From positions 1,178,001-1,242,000 of the forward strand of contig CM031562.1 in NCBI GenBank assembly GCA_018466975.1: a DNA stretch of 64,000 bases, given 5' to 3'. The notes below the pieces were generated by a model. It was not told where the DNA came from, made no database searches, and saw only the letters and a program-made list of their open reading frames with translations. Source of the DNA: Sparassis latifolia. Lineage: Eukaryota; Basidiomycota; Agaricomycetes; Polyporales; Sparassidaceae. This document shows positions 24,327 through 36,525 of this stretch, piece by piece; the first letter of the stretch is position 1, and each line of letters begins with the position of its first letter. A program made the translations under genes and the position numbers.

Positions 24327-26199
24327 CTACTCTGGAATATATTCAAACAGTGTCACCTTCCCATCGACCGAACCGACAGCTATCCGCCCCTCTTCTTCAT
24401 CCAGCGCCACTCGATTCCACCCTTCGTCTTGTTCGCGAAGATTGAACACCATCATCGGCGATTGTGCATCTGCTGCCGCAGCCGCGAGCTGACTGGCGTC
24501 GAGGGCATAGCGAGATTCAACGAACCCGGGGCTGACTCTGTCCACATCCGCGCCCTCGCTGGCATGTTCGGGCTTCGAGCGAGGACAAGACAGCATTTTC
24601 CCGACGATCCGCTGGCCGTGATCGCCCGCCTGCGCGGGTGCGTTGGGATCTGTTTGCGCATCTATCCATAGCGCGGTGCCGTACTGGCCGAGCACCATAT
24701 CAGAAGGCGTGAAGAGTCGCACCGGCGAGGGAATAGAGTTCGCCATGGAGGGGCCGTCTGTGGGAGAAGACGAAAATAGGTACGGTAACTGCGAAACATC
24801 TGTACTTGCGTACGTCTCTGCCGGAACAAATGCGGGATTGGAAGGAAGGAAGAAGTGGTGGAGGATGTTCACGGGCCACGGGAACCAGGTGTCAAAGCGT
24901 ATCAGGATGTTGATGGAAGGGAAGGTCGGCGCAAAATCGCTTCCTGCCGATCTCTGGTTGAGGTGACTGCGATGAGGGGATATCACGAGGCTGTCGATCC
25001 GCCATTGCCATTTATACTTAGCAATGGGATCAAGACGTGGTATTGGAGGCTTCATGTCTGAGGCAGATAGTTCCACCAGTGAGGGGTCTTTGGATGGGAT
25101 ACGATATAAATGTATCCATAGCTTGCAAAAGGTGAGCACATATTGCTCGAAGATCAAGGCTGCCAGACACCGATGTTCCTACCCACGAATTTTAGTTAAA
25201 ATGTTAATCCGAGCACGCACTAATAATTTCTTACCTCATTTCTGAGCGTTGGGTCATCAAAGAGCAGGGGGACCAATAGTTCACATTGAACCTGACCCGT
25301 ATCGGCATTGATGATCCTGACATTGTTATCCTCATCACTGACGATCAGCCTGGAGTCATCTAGTGCTATAGAGTAACGATTGCTAGGAAACTGCCTGATC
25401 CAGATGAACGAGGATTCTGGATCATCCAAGGTGAAATTGATTCTGTATAGAGAAGTGTTGATCCTACAAGGGGGGGTGAAAATCAATTCATCAATCAGAG
25501 TGCGACATGTGCGAAGCAAGGACAAAGTAATCCGCAAAAAGTATGTACTTCAAGCGAACGGTGCACTTACACTTTGGATGGCCCTCGCCAACTTAGCGCG
25601 ATGACAGCAGGGTTTGTAGGATCTGAGTTAACACTGATGCCCACAAGATTCCAATACGTCATCACAGCAACGCACACCGGCTCCTTTACCGACACATCCC
25701 AGCACTGAAGGATATAGCGTCTTGGTGCAGATTGCTGATCATATAGCGTGATAGTCAACAGCCAGCGGTTCTCTCTCCCCGGAAGAAATTGAACCAGTAA
25801 ATTCCTCGCGCGGGAGAGCGAGAGAGTGGGAGGGAAAATGTCCACTCTTCGCGAGCAGACAGGTGCTGGAGAGGTCCAGTTGCATCGGAAGCGAAGGGCC
25901 CGCAGCGTGAGCCCTTCCAGCTCACTTGCGGACAGAGAGGCGAGGGGTCTGCCATGGAGTCCTGGCACTGGAAAACCCGGACATAAGACATGAATACGTA
26001 ACGCGTCGTTCCACACGCTGCGTTCATGCCCGATGGACTCTAAAAGTTTGCATGTCTTCAACCCATCAGATATTGTCAGATTCAGGCGGGTGTGGTATAA
26101 ATCAAAATTACGCACCTGCCGAAGCGACAAAATGTCACTCACGAAAAGTTCTCCACAAATATGCAGGAGCACATCAGCAGGAAGAGACGTGAGTAGCAT
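24327..26199 (-). CDS. F-box protein of a second type
   Basis: Exons on minus: 26199-26116, 26055-25571, 25463-25235 and 25178-24327, giving 549 residues. The F-box is at the very N-terminus (LTSLPADVLLHICGELFVSD, then LRQTCKLLESIGHERSVWND), split by a 60-nt intron inside the box. The rest resembles a beta-propeller-like C-terminal half: repeated strands such as RYSIALDDSRLIVSDEDNNV, and an end that reads RIAVGSVDGKVTLFEYIPE. It is unrelated in sequence to the two LRR-like F-box genes at the window ends. A role as an SCF substrate adaptor is inferred from the box only. The 107-nt intron 2 is long for this genome. Confidence 0.82.
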
Positions 26200-26966
26200 T
26201 AGCTCTCGCCTCCAAGAGGGAAAGGTGCAGGATCCTGCACTGGCACACTTGAAATGATCGAGCTATGATTGAATCTAATCTTATCTTTCATCTTGAGGGC
26301 CTCCAAGTCCTGGAAAGGAAGGTATTCAAGTTCACGCATCCCTCAGCATCATTTATCTTCTCTGAACCGGCTTACACATACTTTGACATCCTAAATCCCA
26401 CTATACCGTCGGCAAAGCGGCTAACATCGTGTGTACCTGGCAGACTCTCATGGATGTCATCGATTCGTAGGACCTGGAGCGCCGACGCACACAGCGGTTA
26501 TTAACATTTACACGTCTACAATATCGCACACAACCTGGCGAACGAAGAGAGCTGCACCTGTGCAATTCACAAAGGAAAAATCTAGAACGACATTATAGGT
26601 AGGAAGCGAGCGAGTCCATAGCGTGTACGGCCTGTGGTAAAAGCGAAAAGATGTATGGGAAGCACATGGGATGAAGATGATGGAAAACGAACGAAGCCAA
26701 TGATACAGCAGGTACAGACATATCGAAAACGCGCCAGCGTGGTAACGGAGGATATTAGGCATTATCGAGTGTCCCGTGCATACAAAATACAGCAATGTAG
26801 GACAGGCACGTTTTGGCAGAGCACGACAATAAAGCGTTGAGTAGTAGGTTAGAGAAGAGCACGAGACGATGGTATAGATATCTGGCAGTTGTATCAAATC
26901 AGACGAACACAATTCAGAATGGAGATACTCACCCAGAGGCAGAGATAACAAACAACCGACATATCG
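26200..26966. other. Intergenic, no gene recognised
   Basis: Upstream of the F-box gene and downstream of the coiled-coil gene. A 147-codon minus frame exists at 26508-26951, but it has skewed composition, no domain and no splice partners. Confidence 0.5.
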
Positions 26967-28851
26967 TCATCTCTTGTCCACATTCACAGTGAATGCTGAC
27001 ACAGTCTGCATATGCACTGTCTCATTAACTTCAGTAGCTCGTAGCGGCACCGAATATGTTTTCGGCTTGATGTTGTCCGGCAACGACCAGCCATCGGGTA
27101 TCCTGTACTCCGATCGCGATCTCCGCAAGACAGTAACTGTGGATGCAGATGATGCGATCTGTACAGATTGGGCTCTGCTGCGCGTCCCCGGCGCACGAGG
27201 GCTAAGTTCGCCACTACGGTCGGGTGGGATGAACGTGCGGAATCCCGGCGATGGTGTTGGCGCAGTGATAGGTGAATCATGGATTGCTTTGAGAGAGCCT
27301 AATAACCTATGAGCTATCGGAGGAATCACGATATCCAGAACAAGAGACACACCATTACTATCCCTCCGCAAGGTCGAGTCCATGTTCTGACGAGGCAGAT
27401 CGGGTATTACAGGCATCGAAGGTACTGGAGGAACATCAGACAATGTGGAGTTGGCAGGCGTCGCAGGTGTTGTAGGTCTGGTGTCTGCCAGGTCTAAGAA
27501 CGAGCTCTCTGGAAGCGGCGTTGCCAGAGCGATCTGAATTGTCGGTACATTCGGGATAGCGCCCCCCTCTACTGAACAACCTCGTGAGCTCTTGCTGAAT
27601 CTCCGTCGAAGAGACTGCCTCGATGCGAGGTCAGTACCATTCGAAGGCTTTCTGGTTGGAATTCTCAGGCTCGCCTTGGAGGCAAGCATGCTTCTCGTCT
27701 TCGCTGCCGAGACCCGGCTTGCGCGGTCGCCCTGCCGTGCGAGCTCACCCGGTAGATTCGTCAGAGTTGCTGTCGTGGCGACAGCCCTGCCAGTGACTCC
27801 CACCACCTCAGCCATGTGCACGCTCATTGCATCCACGGCACTCGTCGAAGTATAGTCTTCGTCGTCGCTGAGCTGGAAGTTATCCAGATAATCCATCTCC
27901 TGCGCCATGTCCTCTGCGACATCCCACGCTTCTTCGAGCTGTGCCTTGAGCTCCTCGATCGTGTCTCGTGCTTCCTGTAACTCTGCCTTCCGCTTACCGT
28001 ACGAGGCGTTTAGTTTTCGGAGCGCCATTGAGAGCGCCGAGCCAACGTGGACGTCTTGCAAACGCTGAATTTGCCCCCGCTGGTCGGATATCGTCAAGAG
28101 AGTCTCCATCAGTCTGTCGCAGGAGACAGTAACGTCGGCGAGCTGTGTCGTGAGGTTGAACAACGCCTCCCCGTCTCCCGCATCAGACACGGCAGAATAC
28201 GACAGCGCGTTCAGCGACTGCAAAAGCATTGTCCGCCGGTGCATGTTAAACCGGTACTGTGATTGAGTTGTTGCCCTGAGCTGGGCATCAAGATGACGAA
28301 GGTTAGGCGCTGATACGGAACCGCTCGTGTGGCGGGCGACTCACCGACTCCAGACGGTCCAACTCTGCGTCTAGCTCTCCTTCAAAGGTTTCCCGACGTA
28401 CAAGTCGTATAAAGGACTCTTCTGCAGACTTGCGGATGGCACCGGAAACGAGTTCCTGCAGCTGCTCAGAGGTCATACTCCACTGAGCAGCTTCCAGAGT
28501 CATGCCACGCCACGCGACCGGAACAGAATCAAATTTCAGAGGCGGCGGTGTGGGTAGCGTTGGTCTCTTGGGAATGACTTTGAATGCGGGAGTTGAGGGC
28601 GTAGATGCACGAGATACCTCCATGGACGTTCCTGGCCGGGGCGAAGGTGGTGTAGACATCATATCCAGCTGGTATGAAGTGGCAGGTCTCAGGCTGGACG
28701 ACGAAGAGCGTGGGCTGGAATACGCGGGAGTGGGTTCCTCCAAGCGACTGTTCATGTCGTATCGGACGGTCTTGGGCATGAGCTTCGGCCCTCGGGGGCC
28801 ATGTGGACGCGAGCGGACCGTCGGGGATGGTGAGGTGGGGGTAAAGTCCAT
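26967..28851 (-). CDS. Coiled-coil protein of unknown function
   Basis: Exons on minus: 28851-28345 and 28280-26967, giving 606 residues. I do not recognise the family. The first 120 residues are Ser/Pro-rich and basic. Residues about 130-170 look folded (WRGMTLEAAQWSMTSEQLQE, then ESFIRLVRRETFEGELDAEL). Residues about 180-310 are helical, and a coiled coil is likely around LQEARDTIEELKAQLEEAWD. The remainder is a long disordered Ser/Thr/Pro tail with several SP and TP sites. The order (disordered, helical, coiled coil, disordered tail) would suit a cytoskeletal or septin-like scaffold, but this is a guess. An upstream in-frame ATG at 28974 is possible. The splice (GTGAGT to GCCCAG, 64 nt) joins the frames exactly. 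Confidence 0.7.
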
Positions 28852-30400
28852 CGCTGAGGAGGGGGAGGACAGCGAGGAGAGGGAGAGGACTAGAGCGACA
28901 TGAGGGTGGGGAGGAAGGGAAGGAACACGACGGCTGATGCGGCAAGAGCCCGAATCAATGATGGACTTATCCATTAGGCGCTCACTTAATTGACGCACTT
29001 GCCGGCGCTAAATGTAATTATCAACGCAAAATAGATCCGTATCGATAGCTTCCCGCCAGCGCTCTCGCCGGACGTCTCACACAAGGCACGAACGTGCGGA
29101 ACGGTTCCTCGTCGTCCAACACGACCGCAGGGGAGGAAACACCATCTCCTCGACTAGATCACCTTCTTCCCACCATCTCCCTCCGCTACTTACATAGCTG
29201 TGAACCGGTCACAGCCCACTGCAACTAGGTGTACTGCAAGTCCGTTGATGACCCAGTCACCAGGTCTGTTTCTCGATTACTCCTGGACATCGGTTGGCAT
29301 CGGTGATGCACCACCGCAGGCATCACTACGGACGCGCCCCGGAAGGCCGAGTGAGACATTAGCTCGCTGTCCATGGTGCCTGTTCGCAGGAGGGGCCTGG
29401 CTAGGTTCGATGTCGGGATGTGCATATTGAGCGCCATGATGCTGTTCAGGTGGTCTGCATGGTTTGTACAAAAAGCTCGGGTGCGTTGCCGTTTATCGTT
29501 ATGGTCCGTTGTAATGTCGACTAACAGCATTGCGCATGCTCCTGTGCTGGTCGCCAAGCACAGCTGACGTAATTAGAGAGTTGTGAAAGTGACTTGCCCC
29601 ATACCTTAAGTTAGCCTTCACCTGTTCCCGTTTTTGCGGAAAAGTTTTACCCATAATTGCGGCAGTTGCTCCCAGTGACAATATATCTCTTGTTGTCAAA
29701 AATCCTATTTTCCGTCGGCTGCGGACATGGACGTTGGGGCGAAGACAACGACGTGCCTGGGAGAAGAGTCTCCGAGAGGTGCTCTTTTACAATATTGTAA
29801 TTCTATCGTTCACTCAAGCTGTATACTTATCTCCAACGACGTGACGTAGTGCTTCGATTACTTCCACTGCCCGATATGGGCAAACAGATACTGAATATGG
29901 AAAGTTCGATCGAAGGTTCAACCGTGTGGATGATGCACGGATGATGCACGAATCAGATCGAAATCTTAGCCTATAGTGTACCTAGTACTCACGATTTATA
30001 GGTGATACTAGCCAACATGCTAGTTATCGCGGGATACCGCTGCTTTCATTGCAGCAAAGTCCCCATCTTTTTCGATAACTCCTTACCAGCGCGTATTTAC
30101 CATATGCACGTTGGGAGATCGCTCCTTGTTAATTGGCGCACTTCGTCGCCTGCTTAGAGTATAAATATACAGGTTTTCTTCATCATCACTAGCCATATGC
30201 ACCGACTCGTCACTAGTCACTAGTCAAGTACTCCTGGGCCGCAACTGGTACGCGTGAATGATTGCATAAATAACGGAAAATGGAAGTTGGTTAATGTCAT
30301 TCCAGATTATGAACAAGCATATGACGTGAGGACTATGGACAAGTCAAAGATTCATTCCCACTAAATCGTGTGCGTAAAAATCGCCAGTCTAAATACCCCT
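28852..30400. other. 1.5-kb intergenic region with an orphan TATA box
   Basis: No coding gene was recognised. At 30160-30169 the plus strand carries TATAAATATA followed by pyrimidine-rich sequence, as in a fungal core promoter, but no convincing gene follows before the DLD gene ends on the other strand. Short direct repeats are visible: GATGATGCAC twice near 29928-29949, and TCACTAG twice near 30208-30222. Confidence 0.4.
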
Positions 30401-32916
30401 TTACTTCTTTCCACCATTCGTGGGTAGGTCAGGATACAACTGGGAAAGGTCGAGAATATAGGCTGACATGCACCGCTTCAGAAACGCGTGTCGACTCACC
30501 TTGTTCGGGTTCAGAATATTCAAAGGGTCGACGGCATTCTTGATCGTGCGCATGAGCTCGACGGTGCCCTCGCCCAACTCGTCTATGAGGTATTCCTTCT
30601 TCCCGACTCCGACACCGTGCTCGCCGGTGCCTGCGGATGTTCAGACGAGGTCGTATAATAAGTGAGATAGTTTTCTGCGACTTACAAGTTCCATCCAGAG
30701 CTATCGCACGGCGTATCAGTCGATGCACGGCGTCGCCGACCACCTTGAGCTCGTCATCGTTCTTGAACAGAATCAATGCGTGAAAATTGCCTGTGGTTCC
30801 CCATTAAATGCAGAGGAGATGACATCAGAAGACGAGATGACCCACCATCTCCGACATGTCCCACGATAGTGGACTGCAGCTTGGACTGCGCGAGATCTTT
30901 CTTGGTCTCATACACAAGCTCAGGAAGTCGAGACACTGGCACACTGCACCACATCATTTCAGCTGATGCCCAGTACCCCGCATCGCCCCGCATCGCCACG
31001 CACCAAACGTCCGTGGTCCAGCACCGCGAACCCTCCACACTCGCAAGAGTGCTGGTCAGCGCGTACTTGCGGTTTTCCCACAGCTCAGCACCCTCCTCGT
31101 CCGTTTCGGCGAACACAAAGCGCGATCCGCTGTGGCGCGCGACTATCCCCTGGACGGCACGCGCGGTCGCCGATATCGCCGCCTCGTCGCCCTGTAGCTT
31201 GAAAAAGAGCGTGTCGCTGACGGGGTACGACTTTGACACCAGACCGGCCGAGTTGATTGCAGCCATCACTGGGAAACAATAAAGATAATTCGCCTATGTT
31301 TGATAATTAGATAATCATACTGTTGTCATCAAGCAACTCTACGCATTCTGTATGTAGCGCCGGGTGAAATAAGAGTGAGGGCCTCGTCAAACACACTGTG
31401 AGACATACGAATGTGCGGCCCGTGCGGAGTGTTCAGTATCTCTTGCACGGCGCTGACAGCATTTTCGACATTCGGGAACTGCGCCATGGCGACCTTCGAG
31501 GGTACGACAGGTGCCAGGCGGAGTGTCGCTTTTATTCAAAGTTACTACCGTCTGAGCTTGGTTGCCACAGAGGAACGGATCCACATACCCTCTGTAACGA
31601 TGCCCAGGGTACCCTCTGCACCAATAAAGATCTTGGTCAGGTCAAAGCCTGCGGATGACTTGCGCGCTCTCCGGCGTGTCTTGATCACTTTTCCGTTGGG
31701 CAAGACAGCAGTCTATTATTCAACTTGAGGTCAGTAAGAGAACATGTGTGAAAACATAAACAGTCACGCACGATGTTCAGAAACCATTCACTTTTCGCGG
31801 TTCCGTAGCGAACGGCATTTGCTGCGTACTGTTATGAATAACTAGCAACCACCACTACTATACCGGCTCACTGCCTGAACAACCAGTGCCAATCATCCCA
31901 CCTATTGTCTGTCGTGCAATGTGGCATCAACTGGGGTCCCATAATACTTGTTCTTAGTAGTAGTGCTTACGGCTCCGGGACCTGGGTCCAACTGAAACTC
32001 GTGGAATCAGACGTGTTAACGCGAACGTGTTTCAGAACATACTGGGAAGAAGAGTGGGATTTCTTTTTCAGCCAGGATGTGGTTGATATCGTCCCATCTC
32101 GCGCCAGCCTGGCAAACGAGATCGCCATCGGACTCTAGACGAGAGCAGATACATATTAGTAGCAACATGATACGGTGATAATATTTACCGTGTATTTCCA
32201 GAATCTTGTCCATTGCCGACATGTCTAAGCAGATGTCACCTGTAGGATACTGGCGTGCAATGCCTTCATGAGTTGTCATCTTCGGAATGCAGATGCAGGA
32301 ACGACAGTACCCCGGAGAAGTGTCCCTCCAAACTGGTAGCTCCGCTATAAGGAACAATAGGCACTCGATACTTCCTGGCGATATTCACAACCTTCACAAC
32401 CTCGTCGGTGCTTTGAACATGAACTACCACGGAATGGGGTGACGTTGGGTGATATGAGTTTTCGGAATGGCCGTAGAGCTTTAGCGTATCTTGGTCCGTT
32501 GTAACGGCTTCGTCCTGTGGAAGAGCTTCGCGCAGCTCCGAAATAGCCATCTGTACCTCCTCCTTGGAGGCATACTGAGACGCGTTCGGATGCTGAGGGA
32601 GAGTTTGGTGTTTGACTGTCTTCGTAGGCTTTACGCTCACGCCGGGGTCAATGGTGTTGCTGTCCAGTCGTAGTAAGCCATTTTTCTGGACGTAAAACCC
32701 AACCGCGAGTGTGATTCCAGCCCCTAGAATCAATCCCTGCAAACCTCTGGAGCGACTAGTCTCTGAGTTTGACCTGGACTCTGAAGACAAGAGACGGCGC
32801 TCCTGGCGCGACGTCCGGTCCGACAGAGCGGCCCGAGTCGGCTTTCGAGCCATTGACAGTCTAGTGCAAGGGTCCCGCGAGTACACCACACCTCGAGCCG
32901 TCCTGGCCAGAAACAT
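30401..32916 (-). CDS. DLD1: Mitochondrial D-lactate dehydrogenase (cytochrome), DLD type
   Basis: Fourteen exons on minus: 32916-32311, 32249-32189, 32134-32043, 31991-31971, 31908-31872, 31821-31772, 31712-31589, 31528-31409, 31347-31321, 31268-31004, 30943-30846, 30790-30686, 30630-30500 and 30439-30401. They give 591 residues. The enzyme oxidises D-lactate to pyruvate with FAD and passes electrons to cytochrome c. The N-terminus is an Arg-rich presequence followed by one hydrophobic anchor (GLILGAGITLAVGFYV). The FAD-binding part shows VPYSGATSLEGHF, PLFFPLDPGPGATIGGM, TGCSGTNAVRYG and FIGAEGTLGIVTE. The C-terminal oxidase part shows VGHVGDGNFHAL and CTGEHGVGVGKKEYL. All key stretches are intact. 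Upstream in-frame ATGs exist; 32916 gives the best presequence. Confidence 0.93.
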
Positions 32917-33138
32917 ATCGGGAGCAAGTATGTAGACCAGGCAAGCCGTACGACACGTTACAAGGGACGTGATGAGGACGTGATGAGGACGTGGAGACGC
33001 TAAGAAGACGGCCCTGAGAATGCCGAACACCATCATGAGCTCTCATCATGTGATCGTGGTGCAATGCTTGATATGTATCACGCTCAGCCTGAGCGCGTTA
33101 AAGCATTCACCTCTAAGTTGAAGGTTCCGACTGATCCA
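32917..33138. promoter_or_regulatory. Shared divergent promoter, 222 bp
   Basis: The starts of the DLD gene (minus) and of the phosphoesterase gene (plus) lie 222 bp apart, so their promoters must overlap. No clear TATA box is visible for either gene. An in-frame ATG at 33064 could shorten the space further. Confidence 0.5.
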
Positions 33139-35982
33139 ATGGCCAGCCTGCCTATCCTCCATTTCAACGATATCTATCGTGTTCAGCCGTTCAAATTTGT
33201 GCCAAAATCACCTGAGACCATCGATGTTACTCAGTTCGCAGCTATGCTCGACGATGTGCGCGATCAATGGCCGCAGAGACCGGACGGAAAACGCGATGGG
33301 CTCGTGCTCTTCTCCGGAGATGTTTTCTCTCCATCTGTAGAGAGCTCTGTTACTCGTGGAAGCCATATGGTACTGCTCGAATTTTCTATATGGACTCACC
33401 TATAGTGATGAGTACACGCAGGACGTCGAGGCTGATCTCGACGCGACAGGTACCCGTTATGAATATCCTTGCCCCTGATGTCTCTATGGCAGGTCCGTAG
33501 TAGTCAGTGTTAACAATTTTTGAGGTCTGATGTTTGTTACTACACTTCGTCAGGCAATCATGACTTTGACTTTGGTGTGTGGCTTTATCATTGTCTACTG
33601 CATTGCTGATCGACCTTCCTCACTGTTAGGCTATCCACACTTATCGAAGCTGATTGAAGACACGAAATTTGTGCGAGATTCTGTTTTGTATGAACTGTTA
33701 TACCCACCCTGATGTATATCACAGCCCTGGGTATTGAGCAACATCATCGACAACACGACGTCTCGCATTCCCGATCACCTCCTAGAGTATTACGTTCTCG
33801 AACGCGCCGGGGTGCGTATAGGCGTTATTGGTCTCGTCGAGAAGTGCGTCCTGCTGGTTCCCAATACACGATATTGGTTTTAATTCGAGCCGAATTGGTA
33901 AAGAGAGTGGATCAGTACGGTGCCCACTTGGCCAGAAAACTTTGAATACAGAGACGCAGCTGAAGCAGGAATGAAACTCTCCAAAATTTTGCGTGACCCA
34001 AACGGAGCGCACAGATGCGATATCATAGTCGCACTAACCCATGCAAGGTAGCTTGCCGCCTTTACAACAGATTATCTAGATCTAATGTCTTCGTACAGAG
34101 TGCCGAACGTATGTTTACAGCATCTTCCTTATAGCATTGCTTCATGATCCATGCCTTACAGGACATCACTCTGGCGAAGGCACTGAACGCCTTGTCCCCT
34201 TCCGCACAACTGGATCAGCCCATTGAATCTAAGCACGGCGTCGATATCATTCTCGGCGGGCATGACCACGTGTACTATGTCTCCCGCGGTGTGACCTCAT
34301 GGGAAGGGTATGACACCAATACGCCGGTGTTAGGTGCTGAAGGAGATTTGGGAGACGTGCTCATCGTTAAGAGCGGAACTGATTTCCGCGATCTAAGCGA
34401 GTTCACTCTTGAGCTGGCAGACACTTGTCCGGGCAGTGTTCGTCGGAAAGTCATCAAGGAAATTAGAGGTGTGTATCTATACCCTGGCATTGCAATTTCT
34501 CTAATTGGAGTTGCAGGAAGGCATCATGCCACACAGCCTGGATCGAAGAAAAGTAAAGTACTGACGGAGCTGCTCAAAACCCTCCTCTCCTCCGTATCCT
34601 CTGCCCTCAAGGCGCCTGTATGCAAAACTGACGTTGAGCTGGATTTGCGCTCTGAGCTCATTCGCACTCGGGAGGTCAGAAACGTTCCCCGAGACACTCA
34701 CAGGAATCCATGCACTTCACTTACGCTGGGCGTATTGTATCATAGATTTCATCGACAAACTGGTTTGCGGACGTCCTCCGGCATGCATACGATGAAGCAC
34801 TGTCATGCGGTGGGGGGACCGATGGAGTTTTCATCTGTGCAGGAACGCTACGGGGTGACTCAGTATACGGTCCCGGTGAGTATCATCTGATAAGCATTGT
34901 ATGCCGCTTGTGCAATCCCGGTTTATCCTGTTCGATATTCTTCAATCTGATGCGATACAGGCTGTATTACTCTGGGTGATATCATGGAGATCCTACCGTT
35001 TGAGGATCCGGTCGTCGTACTTGAATTGGACGGTCAGACTATATGGGAGGCACTAGAGTCGTCTCTGGCAACGTGGCCAGCACAGGAGGGGTAGGGTTTC
35101 GTTCCACTTTGCCAACCTACATGCGATCGCACAACTGAGTTTGACTCTCATTGGCAGACGTTTCCCCGTCATCTCTGGATTCCGAGTGTCTTGGGACTCC
35201 CGACGCCCTCCAGGGCAACGTGTGCTCGGAGTTTGGCTTGTCCAAGAGACGTCGGGCAGCATGACCCCTACTCCCGTTCCATCCGCGTCTTCTTCCATGA
35301 CTAGCCTGCAGTCTCTCCCCAGTGGTGCCACTTCTTCGGCAGTATCTCTCATAGATGGCGATCCGATCCCACGGGAGCGCGGCGGCCGCCAATACCGCAT
35401 CGTGTCGCGCGAGTATATGGCGCAAGGCCACGACGGATTTTTGATGTTGAAGGGAAGGCGGTACCTCGTAGACGACGAAAGCGGACAACTCATGAGCTCG
35501 ATCGTACGGAAGTATCTTCTAGGTAAGTGATGAGTACCATTTCGCCCCGGAGCATGATAGCTAACAACGTTACACCAGGTGCCCGCTATGTAAACCGCAT
35601 GGCGCGCCTTGCAAATCATACAGAGGTACCGCATCTACACCCAGACACTGCAGATCTCATTTCGCGAGAGAAAGTGCGACGAGAGCACTACGCCCGACAC
35701 GCTAAGCCCCCGACAAGGATCGACAAGCTGAGGAACAAGGTACGCTTAGTCGCAACGGCGTTACGGTGGTCGCGCGCACATTACCGAGATCATATCAACA
35801 TTTCTGCGAGGGAACATATGAGCGGTGTGGACTGTATCAATGGGGAGGTAATGAGGGCTGCCACTAGCCTCGACAGCAGGGTTCAGGAGGTGACCCAAGA
35901 CGACGAAAAGACAGGAGACGAGGATCTAGTTGTCATTCATCCGATTGTAGATGGCAGGTTAGCGGACGAGGGCAGAAAGTAA
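33139..35982 (+). CDS. 5'-nucleotidase / metallophosphoesterase family protein
   Basis: Thirteen exons: 33139-33369, 33450-33492, 33554-33574, 33630-33670, 33725-33843, 33904-34047, 34099-34108, 34162-34468, 34517-34674, 34746-34875, 34961-35090, 35158-35522 and 35579-35982. They give 700 residues. The N-terminal calcineurin-like domain has its metal-site motifs in order: LHFNDIYRV, FSGDVFSPS, GNHDFDFG, LTHARVPND and GGHDH. A C-terminal 5'-nucleotidase domain follows (NWFADVLRHAYDEAL, ICAGTLRGD, LPFEDPVVVLELDGQ, VSWDSRRPPGQRV). No signal peptide is evident, so an intracellular nucleotide phosphatase is likely, although the family also contains other phosphoesterases. Exon 7 is only 10 nt. The intron at 34469-34516 (48 nt) has no stop and keeps the frame. 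The C-terminal 130 residues are basic and extra to the core family. Confidence 0.88.
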
Positions 35983-36525
35983 TCGTGTAGACTGCATTTG
36001 GCGTCTTGGGAAATGTTGGAACTCGTAGGGGCCCATTTAAGTTGTTTGACCAGCTGCAGACACTGCCTCTTCGTGGTAGTTACTGGTGAACATCTTCCTC
36101 ACTCCTCAATCCGCATACTGCGAGCGATCGTAAGGACATTATAATTACCCGGACCCTTCACAGCGACTCCTGTGATTCAGTATACAGTACAAATACAGTA
36201 CTCTCTTAAATCGGTCCCTTTCAGTTATCACTCGTTGGACAATGAAAGAAATGTGGGAAAGGCGAGACATGGCCGAATTGTCGGAAAGGCTCGTCCGTAG
36301 CCGCCATCTCGTAGTCTAATGGAAGCGACACCAAGAGAAAGGAGACTTCAGCTTCACCAGCCTGGTAGAGCGAACTTCAACGTACACACAAAGAGCTACA
36401 AAGCCTCGGGCTGCTAGCGACAAAAATCTTGAATACACTCTGAATGAAGACATTACATATACATCCACAAGTACACTTCTGGTTCCAACGGCATCAACAT
36501 GCTGCTACAACTCGACGCATGAAGT
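35983..36525. other. Convergent 3' flanks, nothing recognised
   Basis: The space between the convergent ends of the phosphoesterase and UBX genes. Only short frames; no repeat or RNA gene seen. Confidence 0.55.

Noticed and set aside
26508..26951. 147-codon minus frame
   Set aside because: Skewed composition, no domain, no splice partners and no homology to neighbours.
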